A stretch of 5,725 bases of DNA from Verrucomicrobiota bacterium (lineage in GTDB: Bacteria > Verrucomicrobiota > Verrucomicrobiia > Limisphaerales > JADLHS01). This document shows positions 1-5,468 of this stretch, piece by piece. Within the stretch, counting starts at the first letter, position 1; each line of letters begins with the position of its first letter. Made by a program: the position numbers and the translations under genes. The stretch lies in contig JANYBF010000123.1 of assembly GCA_025360895.1 (NCBI GenBank), forward strand, positions 1-5,725. The letters are read 5' to 3'. The notes beneath the pieces were generated by a model. It had not been told where the DNA came from. It was given only the letters and a program-made list of their open reading frames with translations, and searched no databases.

Positions 1-1
1 C

Positions 2-1219
2 ATCAGTTTGGGCAGCGGCGCCGCGGGGGCCACGCTGCTGCTGAACACCAGTGAAATTGCCAATGGCAAATTAGGGATTGCTTTGGCGTTGCCGGCGGAC
101 GGAGTGTTTGCTGCGGGCTCGCAGGAAGTGGTTCGGGTAGATTTGCGGCTTGGGGTAGTTGTAAATCCAACTTTAGCGACCATCAGTTTTGGGGATATTC
201 CGATTGTTCGGGAACTGTCCGATGCGCCTGGCAACCCGCTGGCGGCGAACTACTCGGGCGCCAGTGTGGGAATCGCCGCCGCTCAATTTGAAGGGGATTT
301 GTCGCCGCGACCAAACGGTGACCGGTCGCTTTCGATTTCCGACTGGGTTCTGGCTGGCCGGTTCGCGGCCCGGCTGGATTACCCCACCAATGCTACGGAG
401 TTTCAGCGCGCCGATTGCGCGCCGCGGACCGCGCTTGGCGATGGATTGATCACCATCACTGATTGGGTCCAAGCCGGTCGTTACGCGGCCAAATTGGACC
501 CAGCCACGGTGGTGGGCGGGCCGAGTGAAGAAGCCCCTGCTCCCGCCGGCGCCCCGCAGAGACAAGGCGCCGAACCCGACGGGCCCATCCGCCAGTTGAT
601 CGTCGCGGACGCGATGGTGTTGCAAGGCCAGGCCGGCAGCACAAAAGTGCGGCTGGAAGCGATGGGCGACGAGAATGCCTTGGGATTCAGTTTGGCGTTT
701 GATCCCACGGTATTGAACTACACGAGCGCAAGTTTGGGCGCCGGAGTTGGCGGCGCGGTCTTTTACATCAACACCAATCAATCATCGCTGGGCCGGCTTG
801 GCATCGCTCTGAGCCTGCCAACCGGGGGCCATTTTGCCCCGGGCACGCAGGAGATCGTGACCGTGAATTTCCGGGCGGCGGCTGGAGCAACGGGCGATTA
901 CCCGGTGGCGCTGACCCAAGCGCCCGTGCCCCGTGAGGTTTCGGATGCGAATGCCGTGGCGCTGACGACCAGCTACATCAATGGTACGGTCGTCGTTAAT
1001 CCGCCGCCCTCGCTCAAGATTGGCCGGGCGGGTCAAAACATTGTTCTGTCCTGGCCGCTGTGGTCCACCAATTTCGTCCTCGAACAATCCGGAGGTGGAT
1101 TACCGCCTTTGGGTACATGGACGAATCTGCCGGTCACCGTTGGGGTGAGCAACAACGAGAGCACCGTGACGCTGCCGCTGGATGACGCGGTAAGATACTT
1201 CCGACTGCACCTGCCCTGA
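2..1219 (+). CDS. Secreted cohesin/dockerin-like domain protein, C-terminal 405 residues (5' end outside window)
   Basis: The frame is open from the first base, so the true start lies upstream. Counting the isoleucine codon at base 2 as residue 1, the order is: the end of a cohesin-like beta domain (1-92); two dockerin-like segments (about 98-126 and 137-166) sharing GD..L.I.DW...GR..A.LD; a Pro/Ala/Glu-rich linker (172-196); a second, complete cohesin-like domain (about 197-333); and a C-terminal beta domain (336-405) ending in a YFRL motif. The two cohesin-like units match in order: SLG.G..GA, then LGIAL.LP..G.FA.G.QE.V.V, then RE.SDA. Such proteins are normally exported and act in surface adhesion or assembly; the signal peptide would be upstream and is not seen. 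The C-terminal domain resembles one common on secreted Verrucomicrobiota proteins (from memory). No catalytic domain is visible in this part. It is separated from the sugar operon by 216 bases and is probably unrelated to it. Confidence 0.85.
   Translation: MSLGSGAAGATLLLNTSEIANGKLGIALALPADGVFAAGSQEVVRVDLRLGVVVNPTLATISFGDIPIVRELSDAPGNPLAANYSGASVGIAAAQFEGDLSPRPNGDRSLSISDWVLAGRFAARLDYPTNATEFQRADCAPRTALGDGLITITDWVQAGRYAAKLDPATVVGGPSEEAPAPAGAPQRQGAEPDGPIRQLIVADAMVLQGQAGSTKVRLEAMGDENALGFSLAFDPTVLNYTSASLGAGVGGAVFYINTNQSSLGRLGIALSLPTGGHFAPGTQEIVTVNFRAAAGATGDYPVALTQAPVPREVSDANAVALTTSYINGTVVVNPPPSLKIGRAGQNIVLSWPLWSTNFVLEQSGGGLPPLGTWTNLPVTVGVSNNESTVTLPLDDAVRYFRLHLP
296..499 (+). repeat. Duplicated dockerin-like (EF-hand-like) segment within the secreted protein
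   Basis: Two copies of about 28 codons lie at 296-379 and 413-499. The first reads D..PRPNGD..LSISDWVLAGRFAARLD in outline; the second reads D.APR..LGDGLITITDWVQAGRYAAKLD. Dockerins are built from two such calcium loop-plus-helix segments. Acidic residues at the loop positions and the following W..AGR(F/Y)AA.LD helix are retained in both copies. The loops carry an insertion relative to the classic DxNxDGxxxxxD pattern, so calcium binding is likely but not certain. The doublet sits between two cohesin-like domains instead of at a terminus. Confidence 0.6.
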
Positions 1220-1249
1220 GTTGTCCCGCTGCTGTAGCGCGGCCGCTTC

Positions 1250-1275
1250 GGCGCGGGCTCGCAAGCGCCTGCGCC
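1250..1275. terminator. GC-rich hairpin after the secreted-protein gene, possible terminator without U-tract
   Basis: GGCGCGGGC (1250-1258) pairs with GCCTGCGCC (1267-1275) to give a 9-base-pair stem with one G-U pair and an 8-base loop. It begins 31 bases after the stop codon at 1217-1219. No T-run follows, so it may stabilise the 3' end of the message or help stop transcription by a Rho-dependent route; it is not a textbook intrinsic terminator. Confidence 0.35.
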
Positions 1276-1291
1276 CTCGGAAACGAAAACT

Positions 1292-1330
1292 TTCTGGCCG
1301 CGAGAAGCGGCCAAAATCTGCCGGCCAGAA
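1292..1330. repeat. Overlapping, mutually exclusive inverted repeats
   Basis: TGGCCGC (1295-1301) is a perfect reverse complement of GCGGCCA (1307-1313), giving a 7-bp stem with a GAGAA loop. The same left arm, TTCTGGCCG (1292-1300), is also a perfect 9-base reverse complement of CGGCCAGAA (1322-1330). Only one of the two pairings can form at a time. No T-run follows either. It could be an attenuator-like switch, an RNA-processing signal, a protein-binding palindrome or a dispersed REP-like repeat; the sequence does not decide. Confidence 0.5.
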
Positions 1331-1335
1331 TGCCA

Positions 1336-1365
1336 GCGCTAAAGAGCAGCGCCAGTCGCCTTTTT
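1336..1365 (+). terminator. Weak stem-loop followed at a distance by a T5 run
   Basis: GCGCT (1336-1340) pairs with AGCGC (1348-1352) around a 7-base loop; TTTTT lies at 1361-1365. The T-run starts 8 bases past the stem and the stem is only 5 bp, so this is at best a poor intrinsic terminator for the upstream gene. Confidence 0.15.
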
Positions 1366-1388
1366 GTGGTTCACATCGCAGACCGGGA

Positions 1389-1419
1389 TTGCCAACTGCA
1401 GCATTTTCGTTTTTAGTAT
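1389..1419 (+). promoter_or_regulatory. Possible sigma-70-type promoter for the sugar operon
   Basis: TTGCCA (1389-1394) resembles a -35 box and TAGTAT (1414-1419) a -10 box. The 19-base spacing is longer than the usual 17. Transcription would begin near 1426, only about ten bases before the ATG at 1436, implying a very short leader. That would exclude the alternative ATG at 1418 as a start. Both boxes are imperfect, and promoters cannot be called reliably by eye in this phylum. Confidence 0.25.
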
Positions 1420-1435
1420 GTCACCTTTGCAGCCT

Positions 1436-2095
1436 ATGGCGGAAATTGATTTTATTTCGGCAATCCACAAGAAAACAAAGCGCGACTATCTGGCGCGGGT
1501 GAATGAATTTCCCAAGGCGGAAGCGGCCAAGCTGGCCAAACAATTTGGCCAGGATTACTGGGACGGCGATCGTAAGGTGGGTTACGGCGGGATGCGTTAT
1601 GACGGTCGCTGGCGCGTGGTGGCCGACGCGATGGTGAAACATTATGGGCTAAAAGCGGGCGACAAAATCCTGGATGTCGGTTGCGGCAAGGCATTTCTCC
1701 TTCATGATTTTACCCAATCCGTGCCGGGAGTCGAAGTGCGCGGGCTGGACATTTCCGAATATGGAATCCAGAACGCCAAGGAAGAGGTGCGGCCGTTCCT
1801 GCAAGTTGGACACGCCAACTCTCTGCCGTTTGCCGACCAGAGCTTTGACCTCGTGATTTCGCTCAACGCGCTGCACAACCTGCAGTGCTTTGACCTGGAC
1901 CGCGCGCTCCGGGAGATCGAGCGGGTGGGCAAGCACAAATACCTCGTCGTCGAGTCGTATCGGAACGAGGAGGAGAAGACGAATCTGCTCTACTGGCAGT
2001 TGACCTGCGAATCTTTTTATCGCCCGGAGGCGTGGGCCTGGTGGTTCAAGCAAACCGGCTACACCGGCGACTGGTCGTTCATCTATTTTGAATGA
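1436..2095 (+). CDS. Class I SAM-dependent methyltransferase, glycan-cluster family with TKRDYLARV N-terminus
   Basis: The protein has 219 residues from the ATG at 1436. The SAM-binding motif I is ILDVGCGKAFLL (residues 78-89), the acidic ribose-binding residue falls in GLDIS (103-107), and the later strand motif is SFDLVIS (136-142). The N-terminal KTKRDYLARVN (13-23), the YWDGD (41-45) and the C-terminal VESYRNE, LLYWQ and GDWSFIYFE blocks mark a family I recognise from LPS and polysaccharide loci; its substrate is unknown to me. A sugar or sugar-nucleotide methyl acceptor is inferred from the neighbours. An ATG at 1418 would add six residues. I prefer 1436 because MAEIDFISAIHKKTKRDYL matches the family start, although no good Shine-Dalgarno precedes either. 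It is the first gene of the operon, and its stop at 2093-2095 overlaps the ribosome-binding site of the next gene. Confidence 0.85.
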   Translation: MAEIDFISAIHKKTKRDYLARVNEFPKAEAAKLAKQFGQDYWDGDRKVGYGGMRYDGRWRVVADAMVKHYGLKAGDKILDVGCGKAFLLHDFTQSVPGVEVRGLDISEYGIQNAKEEVRPFLQVGHANSLPFADQSFDLVISLNALHNLQCFDLDRALREIERVGKHKYLVVESYRNEEEKTNLLYWQLTCESFYRPEAWAWWFKQTGYTGDWSFIYFE

Positions 2096-2098
2096 GGA
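2094..2098 (+). promoter_or_regulatory. Ribosome-binding site GAGGA that decides the start at 2104
   Basis: GAGGA sits five bases before the ATG at 2104. An earlier in-frame ATG at 2092 overlaps the preceding stop codon but contains this Shine-Dalgarno inside its own first codons. The ATG at 2104 is therefore the better start. Confidence 0.6.
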
Positions 2099-2103
2099 AC
2101 AAC

Positions 2104-2772
2104 ATGGAACAAACCAAAGAAGCCCAATATCAATTTTTGATCGAGCTGGAAAAGCAGGGGCTGGAACAGTTCGGCTTGATGAGCAGCCAGGTCTGGCGCG
2201 ATGATCCGCGCCGGTTGCTGTTTGTACTCGCCCGTTACAAGTTTGTGGCCAAGATGTTTTCTGGTATGAAGAAAGTATTGGAGGTGGGGTGTGCGGATGC
2301 TTTTGGTACCCGGGTGGTGCGGCAAGAGGTGGCCGAAGTGGTCGCCACCGATTTTGACCCGGTATTCATCGAGCGCAACCGGCAACGGATCAGTCCCCAA
2401 TGGCCCATCACATTCAAAGTGCATGACATGATGGCCGGGCCGCTGGCAGATGGCTTTGATGGGGCGTACGCGGTGGATGTTCTGGAACACATTCCGGCGG
2501 CGGACGAAGCCAAATTCCTTGGCAACATCGCGGCTTCGTTAAGTCCCCAAGGCGTTTGTCTAATCGGCAGCCCATCATTGCAGTCCCAGGTCTATGCTTC
2601 GCCCCCCAGTAAAGCCGGCCATGTCAATTGCAAGGATGCGCCCGGAATGCGGGCGACGCTGGCCCGGCATTTTCACAACGTGTTTATTTTCTCGATGAAC
2701 GACGAAGTGGTGCATACGGGATTTCATCCGCTGGCTCATTATCTGTGGGCCTTGGGTTGCAACCGAAAATAG
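2104..2772 (+). CDS. Class I SAM-dependent methyltransferase, GHVNCK / FSMNDEVVHTGF family
   Basis: The protein has 222 residues. The Rossmann SAM site is VLEVGCADAFG (58-68), followed by TDFD (82-85) and DVLEHI (125-130). The motif I loop is GCADAFG instead of the commoner GCGxG, but the fold signature is otherwise intact. Family-specific blocks are LMSSQVWRDDPRR (25-37), YASPPSKAGHVNCK (164-177) and FSMNDEVVHTGF (196-207). I recognise these blocks as recurring in polysaccharide-locus methyltransferases whose acceptor is not established. The conserved His, Asn, Asp and Glu in the last two blocks are candidate acceptor-site residues (inference). It lies 8 bases after the first methyltransferase, with a good Shine-Dalgarno, and 1 base before the reductase gene. 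It is distinct from the first methyltransferase in sequence and is not a duplication of it. Confidence 0.85.
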   Translation: MEQTKEAQYQFLIELEKQGLEQFGLMSSQVWRDDPRRLLFVLARYKFVAKMFSGMKKVLEVGCADAFGTRVVRQEVAEVVATDFDPVFIERNRQRISPQWPITFKVHDMMAGPLADGFDGAYAVDVLEHIPAADEAKFLGNIAASLSPQGVCLIGSPSLQSQVYASPPSKAGHVNCKDAPGMRATLARHFHNVFIFSMNDEVVHTGFHPLAHYLWALGCNRK

Positions 2773-2773
2773 C

Positions 2774-3634
2774 GTGAGCGACCGGTTGTTGATCGTGGGG
2801 GCGGATGGACTGCTGGGCCGTTCGTTGCATCAACATTGGATTGCCGGCGGCGTGCCGGTGGTAGGTACGACTCGCCGGTTGGAAGTGGGTGTGGGCGAAG
2901 TTATCCGATTTGATCTGGCGACCCCGGTGGAACAATGGCCGCCGTTTCCGCGTTGCCAGGCGGCCGTGTTGTGCGCGGGGCTGACCAATGGGGAACAATG
3001 TCGGCGCAACCCGGAAGGGACCCGGCAACTCAATGTTCACCAAACCGTGCGCTTGGCGGAAAACCTGGCCCGGCAGGGAACCTTTGTGGTGTTTATTTCC
3101 ACAAATCTGGTGTTCGACGGGACCAAGCCGCACCGACGCGCCGACGAAGGTGTTTCTCCGATGACGGAGTATGGCCGACAGAAGGCCGAGGGCGAACGGG
3201 CGATGGCGGGCTTGGGCCGTCTCGGCGCGGTCGTGCGCCTGACCAAGGTATTTCATCCCGGCATGGCGCTGGTGCGCGGTTGGCAACGCGACCTGGCGCA
3301 ACGGCGATGCATTGCTCCCTTTGATGATCTGGTATGTGCGCCGGTTTCGTTGATGGCGGTGGTGGAGGCGATTGCGACGATCACGCAACGTTGCTTGCCG
3401 GGGTTGTGGCAGCTTTCCGCCCGGGCCGACATTTCCTACGCGGACGTGGCCCGGACCATTGCCCGGCAAAAAAATCTGGACGGGAAATTGATTTGTCCGG
3501 TTTCGTGCCGGAGTCAGGAAGGTTTGGAGCATGTTCCGTTGCATACCACCCTGGACACAACGGCGGCGGAAAATGGGGTGGGCTTCAAAGCGGAAGACCC
3601 GGTTGAGATTATCCAACGCGTATTCACCACATGA
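2774..3634 (+). CDS. RmlD-like NAD(P)-dependent nucleotide-sugar reductase/epimerase (extended SDR)
   Basis: The 286-residue protein has the dinucleotide-binding GxxGxxG as GADGLLG (residues 9-15). FDL (47-49) sits where the family contacts the adenine, CAGLTN (67-72) follows, and the catalytic set is Ser109/Thr110 in STNLVFDG with Tyr133 and Lys137 in YGRQK. The length is that of RmlD (dTDP-4-dehydrorhamnose reductase), and STN.VFDG is close to the RmlD-type signature. Without RmlA, B and C nearby, a reductase of another 4-keto nucleotide sugar or an epimerase is equally possible. Translation probably begins at GTG 2774, one base after the upstream TAG; no Shine-Dalgarno is obvious, so it likely depends on coupling. 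The stop overlaps the next start by four bases (ATGA at 3631-3634). The C-terminal third, carrying substrate specificity, is less conserved to my eye, so the substrate is unassigned. Confidence 0.85.
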   Translation: MSDRLLIVGADGLLGRSLHQHWIAGGVPVVGTTRRLEVGVGEVIRFDLATPVEQWPPFPRCQAAVLCAGLTNGEQCRRNPEGTRQLNVHQTVRLAENLARQGTFVVFISTNLVFDGTKPHRRADEGVSPMTEYGRQKAEGERAMAGLGRLGAVVRLTKVFHPGMALVRGWQRDLAQRRCIAPFDDLVCAPVSLMAVVEAIATITQRCLPGLWQLSARADISYADVARTIARQKNLDGKLICPVSCRSQEGLEHVPLHTTLDTTAAENGVGFKAEDPVEIIQRVFTT

Positions 3635-4788
3635 ATTCGAATCCCTCACCGGCGTCCGACCGGTGCCATAATTGTGGCGCGGTCCCGCTCCGCCGCGCAC
3701 CCGGCTACGAGAACTTTTTTCGAGTCACTTCCGACTGCAAACCCTGGCCAACCGGTGGGCAAATGGGGCTTTGCGAAACTTGTGGCCTCGTGCAAGCGGT
3801 GACCAACCAAGATTGGGAAAACGAGTCGCGGGAAATCTACACTGGCTACAACATCTATCACCAAAGCGGCGGCATTGAGCAGACTGTTTTCAATCCGGCG
3901 ACGGGCAAGGGCCGTGCGCGCTCGGATGCGATTGTCGAAGGTTTGCTGCCGACGGCCAAACTGCCGGTGACGGGTCGGTTGCTAGACATGGGTTGCGGCA
4001 ACGGCGCATTTCTTCGCGCGTGCAGTCGTTCTTTGCCCGGTTGGGTTTTTTGCGGATCGGAATTTGACACACGTCATCGCGCGGCGGTGGAGGCCATTCG
4101 GGGTGTGGAAAAACTTTACTCCGGCCCGTTGACAGAAATTTCGGGAGAGTTCGACATGATTTCGCTGATCCATGTTTTGGAGCACATCCCGGCTCCCACG
4201 GCTTTTTTAAAACAGGTGGCAACCAAACTCAAACCCGGCGGCTGGTTGGTGGTGGAAGTTCCCGATTGCCTCATCAATCCCTTCTTTCTGTTGGTCGCGG
4301 ATCACGCGTCTCACTTCTCGCCCGGATCGCTGTCGGCGGTGGTGGGTGGTGCGGGTTTCGAAGTGCTTCAAGCTGGTGACGCCTGGGTGGCCAAGGAAAT
4401 TAGCCTGCTTGCCCGTAAACCCATGAGCCCACCGGCTTCCGCCCCGGTGTGCCCGCCCGCCGAGGCGGAGCGGACTTACAATAATTGGAAGTTCCTCAAT
4501 GAATCCATCGCCAAGGCCAAGGCGCTGGAAGGTCGCGGCGCCTGGGGGCTTTTTGGAACCTCCATCGGCGCGACCTGGTTGGATGCCCAATTGCAAAACA
4601 CGGCAATGTTTTTTGTGGACGAGGACCCGCATCGGATTGGCAAGCAACACGAAAGGCGTCCCATCCACGCGGTGAAAGACATTCCGGCTGGAGCCAGTGT
4701 TTTCATCGTTTTGCCCACGGTGCTGGCGGAGCGCATTGCCGGTCGGCTGCGGCTCATCCGACCTGATGTGAATTTGGTGACGCCATGA
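3631..4788 (+). CDS. Zinc-site sugar methyltransferase of NovU/TylC3/TcaB9 architecture (putative C-methyltransferase)
   Basis: The 385-residue protein has three parts. The N-terminal zinc-ribbon-like domain has Cys12/Cys15 and Cys48/Cys51. The SAM Rossmann core has LLDMGCGNGAFL (117-128), EFD (144-146) and HVLEHIP (181-187). The C-terminal second Rossmann-like domain has GLFGTSIGATWL (307-318) and FFVDEDPHRIG (327-337). This three-part order matches the sugar C-methyltransferases that methylate dTDP-keto-sugars. The family's catalytic Glu-His appears here as Asp224-His225 in DHASHFSPGSL, and Tyr76 and His181 are candidate active-site residues. A 3-C-methylation of a keto-sugar nucleotide fits, but O- or N-methylation cannot be excluded, since wider members of the architecture are uncharacterised. 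Both ends overlap neighbours by four bases (ATGA), implying translational coupling to the reductase before it and the phosphatase after it. Confidence 0.85.
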   Translation: MNSNPSPASDRCHNCGAVPLRRAPGYENFFRVTSDCKPWPTGGQMGLCETCGLVQAVTNQDWENESREIYTGYNIYHQSGGIEQTVFNPATGKGRARSDAIVEGLLPTAKLPVTGRLLDMGCGNGAFLRACSRSLPGWVFCGSEFDTRHRAAVEAIRGVEKLYSGPLTEISGEFDMISLIHVLEHIPAPTAFLKQVATKLKPGGWLVVEVPDCLINPFFLLVADHASHFSPGSLSAVVGGAGFEVLQAGDAWVAKEISLLARKPMSPPASAPVCPPAEAERTYNNWKFLNESIAKAKALEGRGAWGLFGTSIGATWLDAQLQNTAMFFVDEDPHRIGKQHERRPIHAVKDIPAGASVFIVLPTVLAERIAGRLRLIRPDVNLVTP

Positions 4789-5369
4789 AAGCCGCTGTCT
4801 TTCTCGACCGCGACGGGGTGTTGATCGAAGATGTTCATCTCCTCACGCGACCGGAACAGGTCGTCATTCCATCAGGAGTGTCAGCCGCGTTGCGTGCGCT
4901 CGGCGCGGCGGGGTTCAAACTGGTTGTCGTCAGCAATCAGCCGGTGGTGGCGCGTGGTCTGGTCAGCGAGCTGGATGTTCGCGCCGTGAATATCCATATG
5001 GACTCACTGCTACAACGCGCAGGGGCACCGCCGTTGGATGGGATATATGTTTGTCCGCATCATCCGAATGCCACGTTGCCGGCGTATCGCGTGGATTGCG
5101 ATTGCCGCAAGCCGCGGCCAGGAATGATTCTTCAGGCGGCCCAAGATCATCAGATAGCTTTGCAGCAGAGTTTCCTGGTTGGCGACCGCTTTACCGACAT
5201 TATGGCTGGGGCCAAGGCCGGCTGTCGCACGGTGCTGGTTCAGACGGGACAACATGCTGCCCCACCGATTGAATCACCCGAGGCGATCGATCGGTCCATC
5301 GCTCCGGATTTCGTTTGTGAGGGATTACTCGGCGCATCAGAATGGATACTCAATCAATGCAAAATGTAA
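4785..5369 (+). CDS. gmhB: D-glycero-D-manno-heptose 1,7-bisphosphate 7-phosphatase (HAD family)
   Basis: The protein has 194 residues, close to the family's usual 180-190. HAD motif I is FLDRDGV with Asp8 (nucleophile) and Asp10. Motif II is Ser50 in SNQ, with VARGL just after it. The GmhB-specific zinc site is Cys90-X-His92 with Cys105-X-Cys107, followed by Lys109 in RKPRPGM. Motif IV is GDRFTDI with Asp134 and Asp138, then AGAKAGC.TVLV. All expected catalytic and metal residues are present, so it should be an active cytoplasmic phosphatase. It would remove the C7 phosphate of heptose 1,7-bisphosphate before nucleotidyl transfer in ADP- or GDP-heptose synthesis. Related HAD enzymes act on other sugar or histidinol phosphates, but the zinc loop favours GmhB. 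It overlaps the methyltransferase stop by four bases; a weak GGTGA lies 4 bases before the ATG. The last residues (QCKM and stop) are encoded by the start of a heptad-repeat element. Confidence 0.9.
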   Translation: MKAAVFLDRDGVLIEDVHLLTRPEQVVIPSGVSAALRALGAAGFKLVVVSNQPVVARGLVSELDVRAVNIHMDSLLQRAGAPPLDGIYVCPHHPNATLPAYRVDCDCRKPRPGMILQAAQDHQIALQQSFLVGDRFTDIMAGAKAGCRTVLVQTGQHAAPPIESPEAIDRSIAPDFVCEGLLGASEWILNQCKM

Positions 5370-5460
5370 GATGAAGAATGAAGTGATTGTGAGGAAGGTG
5401 CGCTGGCTTCGTTTCGCTTTTTATGCATTGCCTTCTGCCTTCTGCCTTCTGCCTTCTGCC
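5357..5460. repeat. Heptad-repeat element with two opposed arms between gmhB and the nucleotidyltransferase gene
   Basis: The left arm is four heptads beginning ATG at 5357, 5364, 5371 and 5378 (ATGCAAA, ATGTAAG, ATGAAGA, ATGAAGT). The right arm, 5429-5460, has strict 7-base periodicity: four perfect copies of CCTTCTG (5431-5458) with partial units on each side. The left arm is purine-rich on the + strand and the right arm on the - strand. The two can pair imperfectly (AGAATGA against AGAAGGC read on the other strand), giving a fold-back of short 4-bp runs. The middle, about 5385-5428, is unique sequence. Heptameric tandem repeats in gaps between genes are known from several bacterial groups, notably cyanobacteria. 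Confidence 0.75.
5429..5460 (+). repeat. Perfect period-7 tandem tract (CCTTCTG)n immediately upstream of a start codon
   Basis: About 4.6 copies of a 7-base unit without a single mismatch end 8 bases before the ATG at 5469. Perfect short tandem repeats are prone to slipped-strand copy-number change. Here a change would shift the distance between any upstream signal and the start codon without altering a reading frame. The tract is pyrimidine-rich, so no Shine-Dalgarno is available. Confidence 0.85.
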
Positions 5461-5468
5461 CTTTCCCA

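Larger units (their letters stand above)
1220..1435. other. Intergenic gap between the secreted-protein gene and the sugar operon
   Basis: I see no credible gene in these 216 bases. The reading frame of the methyltransferase is open upstream to a TTG at 1364, but that extension encodes nothing like the family's N-terminus. The left half is dominated by GC-rich inverted repeats (listed separately). The right half, from about 1361, is richer in T and probably holds the operon promoter. No classic terminator (stem followed directly by a run of five or more T) is present. Confidence 0.7.

Noticed and set aside
173..781. 202-codon open frame on the - strand inside the secreted-protein gene
   Set aside because: It is opposite well-defined cohesin/dockerin repeats and its translation is low-complexity Arg/Gly-rich sequence without motifs.
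1364..1435. N-terminal extension of the first methyltransferase from TTG 1364
   Set aside because: The added residues do not resemble the family, whose conserved start aligns with the ATG at 1436, and the extension overlaps the likely promoter.
1221..1502. 93-codon + strand frame in the gap running into the methyltransferase gene
   Set aside because: The translation is Arg/Lys/Ser-rich and made of hairpin DNA; it lacks a ribosome-binding site and overlaps a strongly supported gene in another frame.
2684..3700. 338-codon open frame on the - strand across the reductase gene
   Set aside because: It is antisense to a gene with clear SDR motifs; its translation is rich in Arg, His and Pro with no recognisable domain, as expected for the shadow of GC-rich coding sequence.
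5357..5460. CRISPR array
   Set aside because: The repeat unit is 7 bases with no spacers and the arms face opposite ways; no cas genes are present.
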